The notes under the pieces were generated by a model, which was not told the DNA's origin, searched no databases, and saw nothing but the letters and a program-made list of their open reading frames with translations. Shown piece by piece: positions 1-5,583 of a stretch of DNA of 10,368 bases. The position numbers were made by a program, and so were the translations under genes. Source of the stretch: Verrucomicrobiales bacterium (GTDB lineage: Bacteria; Verrucomicrobiota; Verrucomicrobiia; Verrucomicrobiales; DEV007); assembly GCA_013003335.1 (NCBI GenBank), contig JABDJT010000108.1:1-10368 (forward strand), written 5' to 3'. The number at the start of each line of letters is the position of its first letter. The first letter of the stretch is position 1.

Positions 1-875
1 TCGCTTACCGCGTGCCCCTCACCTCGACCGATCTTGTGATCGAGGCCGCGGTGGAAAATCTGGAGGTGAAAAAGAAAATTTTCGCCGACCTCTGCGCCCG
101 CAGCCGGGCCGACACCATTCTCGCCACGAACACCTCGGCCCTTCCAATCACGGAGCTGGCCCGGGCAGAGGGAATCACCCATCCCGAGCGCATCATCGGC
201 ATTCACTTCTTCAATCCGGTTCACCGTATGAAGCTCGTCGAAGTGGTCGTGACCGAAATGACCGATCCAGCCGTGGTGGAAGCGACTCTCCGATTCATTC
301 GCCGCCTCGGGAAATCTCCCGTGGTCGTGAAAGACTCGCCCGGATTCGTGGTGAATCGCATCCTCATGCCTTACCTGATCGAAGCGGGCCGGATGTTCGA
401 AAACGGCGTCGATGCGAACGAAATTGACGAAGCGATGCTCGATTTCGGCATGCCGATGGGGCCCCTGCGTCTGCTCGATGAAGTCGGGCTCGACGTGGCT
501 CAACACGTGGCGGAAACCATGAGCGGCGCATTTGGCGACAAATTTGTGGTACCGGCTGTTCTAAGCCGGTTGGTTGAGAGTGGTCAGCTCGGGCGCAAGT
601 CCGGCGCCGGGTTCTTCGATTACAACGCGAAGACCCGTAACGTCAATCCCCTTGCGCTCGAGTACCGCTCAGCCGACTCCGATTCACCCATGACCCGGGA
701 GGAAATTGCAGAACGGCTGGCTGGTCTGATGGCCGATGAGGCAGCCCTCGTCCTGGACGAAGGTGTGGCCGCCAGCGCCGACGACATCGATTTTGCAATG
801 ATCCTGGGCACCGGATTCGCTCCCTTCCGGGGCGGACCGCTGACCTACCGAAAAGCTGCAGAAAGTCCCGGTTGA
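1..875 (+). CDS. 3-hydroxyacyl-CoA dehydrogenase, FadJ/FadB-type multifunctional protein (3' part only)
   Basis: The gene enters from the left edge in frame (first full codon at base 3), so the true start is outside the window. The product should oxidise 3-hydroxyacyl-CoA to 3-ketoacyl-CoA with NAD+ in the cytoplasm, the third step of beta-oxidation. It begins within the NAD-binding domain (TDLVIEAAVENLEVKKKIF). The catalytic pair follows in GIHFFNPVHRMKLVEVV: the His codon is at 204-206 and the Glu codon at 240-242, 12 residues apart as in the family. The C-terminal dehydrogenase domain is recognised by SPGFVVNRILMPYLIEA, the FGMPMGPLRLLDEVGLDV block and GRKSGAGFFDY. A second C-terminal copy starts near base 690 and ends at FAPFRGGPLTYRKAAESPG. 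FadJ homologues usually run some 30-40 residues past that point, so this end looks short. An N-terminal enoyl-CoA hydratase domain is expected upstream but cannot be seen. An acyl-CoA dehydrogenase gene follows on the same strand. Confidence 0.93.
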   Translation, partial: AYRVPLTSTDLVIEAAVENLEVKKKIFADLCARSRADTILATNTSALPITELARAEGITHPERIIGIHFFNPVHRMKLVEVVVTEMTDPAVVEATLRFIRRLGKSPVVVKDSPGFVVNRILMPYLIEAGRMFENGVDANEIDEAMLDFGMPMGPLRLLDEVGLDVAQHVAETMSGAFGDKFVVPAVLSRLVESGQLGRKSGAGFFDYNAKTRNVNPLALEYRSADSDSPMTREEIAERLAGLMADEAALVLDEGVAASADDIDFAMILGTGFAPFRGGPLTYRKAAESPG

Positions 876-889
876 TTCGTCTAACCGAC

Positions 890-1129
890 ATGAAAACCAA
901 GTCTCCCATTCCCCCCGAAAACGAAGATCGAACGAACAGGGTCTATTCAACGAACGAACCCTGTTGGCTCACGATGCCATTCCGATCCGACCGGGTTAAT
1001 TCGCCGGATGAACCGTCCTGGATCGCCATGCTCGTTTTCAACGATTCCGACGAAATGGAGGCCTTAATCGAAGGCTGGGGCACGTCTCCCGCCAATACGG
1101 CCCCTTTCGCCGGCGCCTCAACCGGATGA
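890..1129 (+). CDS. hypothetical small protein with two tandem 18-residue repeats
   Basis: This possible 79-residue protein lies in the gap between the two beta-oxidation genes. The ATG at 890 is 14 bases after the preceding stop codon. A TTG at 872 would extend it by six residues and overlap that stop. No known domain was recognised. Its middle contains two related segments, RTNRVYSTNEPCWLTM and RSDRVNSPDEPSWIAM, exactly 18 codons apart. Several differences between them are synonymous (gtc/gtt, tca/tcg, ccc/ccg) or conservative (L/I, N/D, T/S), which favours real coding. The C-terminal part is acidic (FNDSDEMEALIEGWG). There is no signal peptide, membrane segment or clear ribosome-binding site. 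The alternative is non-coding sequence built from repeat copies, and I would not be surprised if it were not expressed. Confidence 0.35.
   Translation: MKTKSPIPPENEDRTNRVYSTNEPCWLTMPFRSDRVNSPDEPSWIAMLVFNDSDEMEALIEGWGTSPANTAPFAGASTG
929..1030 (+). repeat. tandem repeat, two 48-base units 54 bases apart
   Basis: Unit 1 is 929-976 and unit 2 is 983-1030. Aligned by eye without gaps they share about 32 of 48 bases. Each runs from a cga codon to an atg codon and keeps the reading frame of the small ORF at 890. The best conserved positions encode R, the RV pair, S, EP, W and M. The spacing is exactly 18 codons. Confidence 0.6.
935..965. repeat. inverted repeat, 8-bp perfect stem
   Basis: AACAGGGT at 935-942 is the reverse complement of ACCCTGTT at 958-965, with a 15-base loop. 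It lies 60 bases after the dehydrogenase stop. No T-run follows on the + strand, so it is not a standard intrinsic terminator. It resembles the hairpin at 5531-5562 in base content and order: both have AACAGGGT, then CGAACC, then CTGTTGG. Confidence 0.5.
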
Positions 1130-1206
1130 TCCCGCCCTTCCAAAAACAGCCCGATTTTGTAGCCAACGAAACGGGCCCGGGGCGGTCAAAACCTTTAACA
1201 ACCACA

Positions 1207-1212
1207 TAGAAT
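1207..1212 (+). promoter_or_regulatory. possible -10 element just upstream of the acyl-CoA dehydrogenase
   Basis: TAGAAT matches the -10 consensus TATAAT at five of six bases and ends five bases before the ATG at 1218. No good -35 is visible 16-18 bases upstream. If used, transcription would begin at or next to the start codon, giving a leaderless mRNA. This would agree with the lack of a Shine-Dalgarno sequence. It is weak evidence from sequence alone. Confidence 0.25.
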
Positions 1213-1217
1213 ACCAT

Positions 1218-3098
1218 ATGAAGACTCCCGCCGACCCCAAACCCAATCTCAAGGACCAGGGAAAGCTCGCTCCGACTTCGGTCATCGACACCTCGAAGAT
1301 GTCTCAGGAGGAACGCGCCGCTCTCGAACTGGCCGAAGCCTCCCGCGTTTCCGCGGGGCCGAAAAACAGTTTTGCCGGCTCCCTGTTCATGGGATCCCCG
1401 GACCTGGAACCCATCTTTCCTTTCCCAGCTCAGTCCATCGAGGACGAGGATCAGGGCGATGCCTTCCTGTCCAAGCTCGAAACATTCCTCGAGGAAAACG
1501 TCGATGCCGACGAAATCGATCGCACAGGCGAGATCCCGGATGAAGTGATCGACGGACTCGCCAGGCTCGGCGCGTTCGGCATCAAAACGCCGACGCAATA
1601 CGGTGGCCTCGGTCTTTCCCAGACGAACTACTCCCGCGCCGCGATGCTGCTCGGGGGTGTTTGTGGAAACCTGACCGCCCTGCTTTCCGCCCACCAGTCC
1701 ATCGGTGTGCCGCAGCCGCTCCTGGTTTTCGGTACCGAAGAACAGAAACAGAAATTTTTGACCCGCACCGCCAAAGGCGAGATCTCCGCTTTTGCCCTGA
1801 CCGAGCCGAATGTCGGCTCCGACCCGGCAAAGATGAGCACGACCGCCGAATTGGATCCGGCGACGAATGAATACGTCATCAACGGCGAAAAACTCTGGTG
1901 CACCAACGGCGTCAAAGCCGGTGTCATCGTCGTGATGGCCCGGATGCCTGATTCCAAGCCCGGCCGGCCCAAAATCTCCGCGCTGATCGTGGAAATGGAC
2001 GCTCCCGGCGTGGAAATCACGCATCGCTGCCGTTTCATGGGCCTGAAAGCGCTCTACAATGGCGTGGTCACCTTCGACAACGTCCGCGTGCCGAAAGAGA
2101 ACCTGATTCTCGATGAAGGTCGCGGCCTGAAAGTCGCCCTGACGACTCTGAACACGGGCCGGATCACCCTGCCCGCTGCCTGTGTCGGCATGGCGAAAAC
2201 CTGCATCGACTGGTGCGACGACTGGGCCTTCAACCGCGTCCAGTGGGGCCAGGAAATCGGCAAGCACGATGCCATTGCCCAGAAACTGGCGAAGATGAAA
2301 GCCGATACCTTCGCAATTGAAGCGATGGTGCGCTACGTCTCCGCCCTGGTCGATGCCGACAAGAAAGCCGACATCCGCATCGAAGCGGCGTTCGCCAAGA
2401 TGTGGGGCACCGAGCGTGGCTGGGAAATCGTGGACGACACGATGCAGATCCGAGGCGGCCGGGGTTACGAAACCGCCGATTCGCTCAAGGCGCGCGGGGA
2501 TGATCCCGTCCCGGTCGAGCGATTCTTCCGCGATTGCCGAATCAATACCATTTTCGAAGGCTCGAGCGAGATCATGCGGCTGTTCATTGCCCGCGAGGCG
2601 CTCGACCCGCACCTGAATCTCGGCGGCCCGGTCCTGAATTCGACTCTGCCGAAAAAAGTCCGCGCCAAGGCGGCTTTCAAATCCGCCCTGTTTTACGCCC
2701 GCTGGTATCCGGCCAAGTGGCTCCCTGCTTTTTCCGCCGGCAAAGGCGTCGACAAGCGTTTCCGGAGCGACATGCGCAAAGTGAAAAGCTTGAGCCGCAA
2801 GCTTTCGCGACGATTGTTTCACTCGATGCTGCGTTACGGCCCGAAACTGGATAAGAAACAGGTTCTGCTCGGTCGATTCGTCGAAATCGGTGCCGAACTC
2901 TTCGCCATGACTGCGAGCGTTGCCTACGCCCAGCATTTGCTGAATACCGGCAAAGCGGAAAACGCCAACGACCTCGTGAAACTGGTGAAATACTTCTGCA
3001 AATCCAGCCGCCTCAAAGCCGATGGCCTGTTTCGGAACGTCCGGAACAACGCTGATTCCGAGGGCTATAAAGTCGCCCGGATCGGAGTGGACGCCTGA
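1218..3098 (+). CDS. acyl-CoA dehydrogenase, VLCAD/ACAD9-like
   Basis: This 626-residue FAD enzyme should catalyse the first step of beta-oxidation, converting acyl-CoA to trans-2-enoyl-CoA and passing electrons to an electron-transfer flavoprotein. The order is: an extension of about 75 residues ending in SFAGSLFMGSPDLEPIFPFP, as in the very-long-chain enzymes; the N-terminal helical domain (about 80-185); the middle beta domain with FALTEPNVGSD from residue 192 and LWCTNG around W227; and the C-terminal helical domain with MQIRGGRGYE. The catalytic base is E447 in NTIFEGSSEIMRL, at the Glu position of the MCAD/VLCAD family. About 150 further helical, basic residues match the C-terminal domain that distinguishes VLCAD/ACAD9 from shorter enzymes and is linked to membrane association there. 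The ATG at 1218 fits the family length. Its partner, a 3-hydroxyacyl-CoA dehydrogenase, lies upstream. Long-chain preference is inferred from architecture only. Confidence 0.95.
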   Translation: MKTPADPKPNLKDQGKLAPTSVIDTSKMSQEERAALELAEASRVSAGPKNSFAGSLFMGSPDLEPIFPFPAQSIEDEDQGDAFLSKLETFLEENVDADEIDRTGEIPDEVIDGLARLGAFGIKTPTQYGGLGLSQTNYSRAAMLLGGVCGNLTALLSAHQSIGVPQPLLVFGTEEQKQKFLTRTAKGEISAFALTEPNVGSDPAKMSTTAELDPATNEYVINGEKLWCTNGVKAGVIVVMARMPDSKPGRPKISALIVEMDAPGVEITHRCRFMGLKALYNGVVTFDNVRVPKENLILDEGRGLKVALTTLNTGRITLPAACVGMAKTCIDWCDDWAFNRVQWGQEIGKHDAIAQKLAKMKADTFAIEAMVRYVSALVDADKKADIRIEAAFAKMWGTERGWEIVDDTMQIRGGRGYETADSLKARGDDPVPVERFFRDCRINTIFEGSSEIMRLFIAREALDPHLNLGGPVLNSTLPKKVRAKAAFKSALFYARWYPAKWLPAFSAGKGVDKRFRSDMRKVKSLSRKLSRRLFHSMLRYGPKLDKKQVLLGRFVEIGAELFAMTASVAYAQHLLNTGKAENANDLVKLVKYFCKSSRLKADGLFRNVRNNADSEGYKVARIGVDA

Positions 3099-3109
3099 AA
3101 AATTGCAAG

Positions 3110-3140
3110 ATCCCGCCGGTCAATCATCGATCGGCGGGAT
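3110..3140. terminator. hairpin between convergent genes, likely terminator for the - strand unit
   Basis: ATCCCGCCG at 3110-3118 and CGGCGGGAT at 3132-3140 form a perfect 9-bp GC-rich stem with a 13-base loop. Read on the - strand it is followed after a few bases by TTTTT (complement of 3098-3102), which suits an intrinsic terminator for the nucleotidyltransferase gene. That gene's stop codon (3120-3122) lies in the loop. On the + strand the stem begins 12 bases after the dehydrogenase stop but has no T-run, so it would act there only as a weak or Rho-assisted terminator or as a 3' stabiliser. Confidence 0.6.
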
Positions 3141-3698
3141 GGACTCCCGGATTTCATCGAGTAGCTTTCGGGTGCCGTGTTCCGCGGTCCATTTATGGAT
3201 GTAGTCCCAGTCGAGCGCATCATCGCCCTGGACTGCGATAATGTCCCGAACATCGTCCCGATCTTTGCCGCGTTTTCCAATCTCAGCCCAGCGGATTTTC
3301 ATGACGATCACGTCTTCAGCCGTAGGAATTGGTGCCTCGGATTCGAGCTGGGGTGAAAAAATCGTTTGCCGCCTCTCGAACCGTGCCTGGTCGTGTGCGT
3401 CGTCGCTCAAAAGAAACAGTTCGATTTCAAATGAGATGGACGGCACCCCCAAATGATATCGCATCGTCCCTGTCACGGTTTCGAACGAGCCTTGCGGGTC
3501 GAGTTCAAATTCCGGGCCGAGAGCGTCTGCAAACCGACTCAATTCGCCGGATTTGAGTGATAGAACTAGGTCAGCATCCTTTGTGGAACGAGGGATTCCG
3601 TAGGCCATGCTCGACAGGCTGCCGACGACCAAATAGTCAATATCCATATCTTCAAGGACTCGAACCACTCGACTGGTCGCTTCAAACCCGTCTTTCAT
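3120..3698 (-). CDS. minimal-type nucleotidyltransferase (AbiEii/DUF6036-like)
   Basis: This 192-residue cytoplasmic protein has the signature of the polymerase-beta nucleotidyltransferase superfamily: GS at residues 26-27, then T39-K-D41-A-D43 for metal binding (VVGSLSSMAYG, RSTKDADLVL). A third acidic residue is probably E93 in ISFEIELFLL, where Asp is more usual. The C-terminal part contains PTAEDVIVMKIRW and GKRGKDRDDVRDII, typical of AbiEii/DUF6036-type enzymes that often act as toxins or transfer nucleotides to RNA or protein. It is shorter than classical AbiEii (about 300 residues). Its ATG overlaps the upstream gene's stop as ATGA, so translation is probably coupled. Three hand-counted 60-base rows in the pair give 48-53% GC, against 58-63% in two rows of the neighbouring dehydrogenase, consistent with accessory DNA. 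The fold is fairly sure; substrate and role are unknown. Confidence 0.8.
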   Translation of the reverse strand: MKDGFEATSRVVRVLEDMDIDYLVVGSLSSMAYGIPRSTKDADLVLSLKSGELSRFADALGPEFELDPQGSFETVTGTMRYHLGVPSISFEIELFLLSDDAHDQARFERRQTIFSPQLESEAPIPTAEDVIVMKIRWAEIGKRGKDRDDVRDIIAVQGDDALDWDYIHKWTAEHGTRKLLDEIRESIPPIDD

Positions 3699-3946
3699 AC
3701 ATCCTGATAAATCCCGTAGTCCGCGACCTGTTTCAATCGACGAAGCCGTTTTCTCAGAATGCTCTCCACATCCGCATCATCGGCATCCGGAAACTGGTGT
3801 CGGATACCAGCTTTCATCATGGGAAGAGCCAATTCTTCAAACAAGGCGATCCCTTCGTCAAAACGTTCGGCGACAGACATCTTCCGCGCCCGCAACACCT
3901 TCTCGCGGTAAATCTCATCAGCCAGTTCCCGGATCGAATCGTCCAT
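3695..3946 (-). CDS. small helical partner of the nucleotidyltransferase, function unknown
   Basis: This 83-residue, charged, probably all-helical protein has no signal or membrane segment. Its N-terminal part (MDDSIRELADEIYREKVLRA) and the later stretch AGIRHQFPDADDADVESIL followed by RKRLRRL resemble small uncharacterised proteins I recall next to nucleotidyltransferase genes in Planctomycetes and cyanobacteria; this is memory, not a search. The ATG at 3944-3946 is preferred. A GTG at 3992-3994 would add 16 unremarkable residues and use most of the divergent promoter space. The stop overlaps the next start by four bases, so the pair is one transcription and translation unit. It is not a winged-helix protein of the AbiEi kind. 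It could be an antitoxin, a regulator or a substrate-recognition subunit. Confidence 0.7.
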   Translation of the reverse strand: MDDSIRELADEIYREKVLRARKMSVAERFDEGIALFEELALPMMKAGIRHQFPDADDADVESILRKRLRRLKQVADYGIYQDV

Positions 3947-3952
3947 CGCCGT

Positions 3953-3958
3953 AAAATA
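3953..3958 (-). promoter_or_regulatory. possible -10 element of the nucleotidyltransferase unit
   Basis: On the - strand TATTTT lies six bases before the ATG of the small protein, with TTGCGC 16 bases further upstream as a weak -35 candidate. A transcript from here would have almost no leader. The 62 bases between the divergent genes (3947-4008) must hold the promoters of both. No clear operator palindrome is visible in this space. Confidence 0.25.
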
Positions 3959-4008
3959 CTGCCGACAACCAGTTGCGCAAACTTGATCCCGCACTTCAAT
4001 AAATCAAG

Positions 4009-5520
4009 ATGCGCCGATTCGTTTTCTGTTTCATCCTCGCCGCAAGCTGCCACGGACGCGAATACCCGCCCCCGCCTGTCCAGTGGTCCGTCACCCGGGG
4101 CGAAAACATCGCCTGGAAAACGACCCTCCCGGAAGGCGGTCAGAGCGCGGTCACGATTCATCGCAATCGTGTTTTCACGACGATGCATCGTCCAATTTCG
4201 GAAACGGATTCGAAAGACGAGCCGAACATTGTGGGGCTCTGCCTCGATGCGAAGACCGGCGACATTCTCTGGCAGGTCGACCTCCCCGGTTCCGATCCGA
4301 AAGTCAAAATGGCCGGCATTTTCTCTGACGCAACGACCTTCGCGCCGATCGCGGATGGCGACCGTGTCTGGTTTTTCAATCGCTGCGGCTCGATGGGCTG
4401 TTTCAAAATCGAGGATGGTGAGAGAGTCTGGCTGCGGGAGTTTCAACCTCGCCCCCGCCACACGAATCGCCAGTGTGAGCCGATCCTGACGGGTGATTTG
4501 ATCCTGACCGTCGAGGTGAAAGACAAGGAGGCCGGGCAAAAGCTCCAGCGTCACAAGCCGGTGCCGGAAGGCATCGATCCACGCGACGTCTGGACGTATC
4601 TCCACGCCATCGACAAGGATAACGGCGAAATTCGCTGGATTGGCGAGGCCGGCACCTCGGTTCACAACACGCCTGTGCCGGGCGCATTGCCGGACGGCAC
4701 CCTTGCGGTCGCGCACGGGCGCGGAGGAGGCCACGGACCGCTGGAACGGCCTTACGGCGTCAGTTTGACCCGGGTATCGGACGGCAAACCGATCTGGACG
4801 ACCGATTTAGGGAAATGCGAAGCCAGTTTCCAGAGCCACTGGAACGGAACCCGCGTTTTCTGGTGGCAGGGACCGAATCATCTCGTGCTGGACGCGAAAA
4901 ACGGTACCCTTTTGAAAACGCAAAACGCCTGCGAAGGCGTTGATTTCTGCCGATTCGACCCGAAATCCGGGAAATGGAGCATGGAAACGGACGCGAAGGT
5001 CAAAGTGAGGAAAATGCCGCTGACCAACCAGACAAACCTGCTTGTGGACGACTGGCACTGGTTTCTCGCGCATGAAGAAATCGCCGTCGGGCGGGTGAAC
5101 TGGAAAACAGGCAAAACCGAATATCTCCAACTCCCCGCCCAGATGCTCCCGAGCCCCCAATCAAGGGAAAAAGACCAGCTGGTTTGGGAGAAAAAGGACG
5201 CGACCCCCGGCGATACCCGAAATTCCCGCGGAATTGACGTAGGCGAGCTCGACAAGCGTTCCAAAGGGGCCGGATGGGGGCACGTGTCCGCCGCAATGCC
5301 TGCACGTGTAGGAGATTTTCTGCTGTTTCCGGTGATGAACGGCACAGTTTACGTGCTGAAAGCCACTCCGGAAAAGCTGGACGAATCAGCGCTCGTAGCC
5401 ATCAATGATCTCGGCCCGGCGGGCAGGACCTGGTCCCTCTCGGCGATCACTTTTGACCCGGTATCCGCTCACCTGTTTGCCCGGACGATGAAAGAAGTGA
5501 TTTGTATCGGCCAAAAGTAA
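4009..5520 (+). CDS. exported PQQ-like beta-propeller repeat protein
   Basis: This 503-residue protein begins with a short basic and hydrophobic leader, MRRFVFCFILAASCHG. Cleavage before C14 would make it a lipoprotein, as AASC is an acceptable though not ideal lipobox; otherwise it is secreted. The rest is a beta-propeller of the PQQ-binding-like type, seen from repeated D-x-x-x-G-x-x-x-W blade motifs: DAKTGDILWQVDL (residues 80-92), DKDNGEIRWIGE, VSDGKPIWTTDL, DAKNGTLLKT, NWKTGKTEYL and MNGTVYVLKA. There is no CXXCH heme site and no recognisable quinoprotein dehydrogenase catalytic motif, so it is more likely a binding or scaffold protein than an enzyme. Such proteins are abundant in Planctomycetes and Verrucomicrobia. 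The ATG at 4009 is the only start that gives a leader. It is divergent from the nucleotidyltransferase pair and precedes the esterase gene by 63 bases on the same strand. Confidence 0.85.
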   Translation: MRRFVFCFILAASCHGREYPPPPVQWSVTRGENIAWKTTLPEGGQSAVTIHRNRVFTTMHRPISETDSKDEPNIVGLCLDAKTGDILWQVDLPGSDPKVKMAGIFSDATTFAPIADGDRVWFFNRCGSMGCFKIEDGERVWLREFQPRPRHTNRQCEPILTGDLILTVEVKDKEAGQKLQRHKPVPEGIDPRDVWTYLHAIDKDNGEIRWIGEAGTSVHNTPVPGALPDGTLAVAHGRGGGHGPLERPYGVSLTRVSDGKPIWTTDLGKCEASFQSHWNGTRVFWWQGPNHLVLDAKNGTLLKTQNACEGVDFCRFDPKSGKWSMETDAKVKVRKMPLTNQTNLLVDDWHWFLAHEEIAVGRVNWKTGKTEYLQLPAQMLPSPQSREKDQLVWEKKDATPGDTRNSRGIDVGELDKRSKGAGWGHVSAAMPARVGDFLLFPVMNGTVYVLKATPEKLDESALVAINDLGPAGRTWSLSAITFDPVSAHLFARTMKEVICIGQK

Positions 5521-5530
5521 AAAAACGAAG

Positions 5531-5562
5531 CAACAGGGTTGGTTGTCGAACCTACTCTGTTG
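5531..5562. repeat. imperfect hairpin between the propeller and esterase genes
   Basis: CAACAG (5531-5536) pairs with CTGTTG (5557-5562), and inside it GGTT (5541-5544) pairs with AACC (5549-5552) around a GTCG tetraloop. Four unpaired bases remain on each side. It starts 10 bases after the propeller stop codon and ends 21 bases before the esterase ATG. No T-run follows, so it may be an attenuator-like structure, a repeat copy or an RNA-stability element rather than a terminator. It resembles the inverted repeat at 935-965. Confidence 0.4.
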
Positions 5563-5583
5563 GATCGCGAACCTCAGCAATTT

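Noticed and set aside
1038..2936. A 632-codon open frame on the - strand opposite the acyl-CoA dehydrogenase
   Set aside because: It mirrors the codon pattern of a clearly real gene on the other strand, its translation shows no recognisable domain, and it is rich in Gly, Arg, Phe and His as expected from antisense reading. Codon bias in GC-rich genes often gives such open frames.
3120..3946. Classical AbiE toxin-antitoxin system
   Set aside because: The small protein is not a winged-helix regulator like AbiEi, and the enzyme is far shorter than AbiEii. Only the general nucleotidyltransferase relationship is supported.
3557..4489. A 310-codon + strand open frame opposite the nucleotidyltransferase pair and running into the propeller gene
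   Set aside because: It is antisense to two genes with recognisable motifs and overlaps the signal peptide region of a third. Its translation is rich in Arg and Ser with no domain.
3817..4734. A 305-codon - strand open frame over the start of the propeller gene
   Set aside because: It lies opposite clear beta-propeller blade motifs and covers the divergent promoter region. Its translation has no recognisable family.
4009..5520. PQQ-dependent alcohol or glucose dehydrogenase
   Set aside because: Only the propeller blade motifs are present. The protein is shorter than those enzymes, and I could not find their catalytic or disulfide motifs or a heme site.
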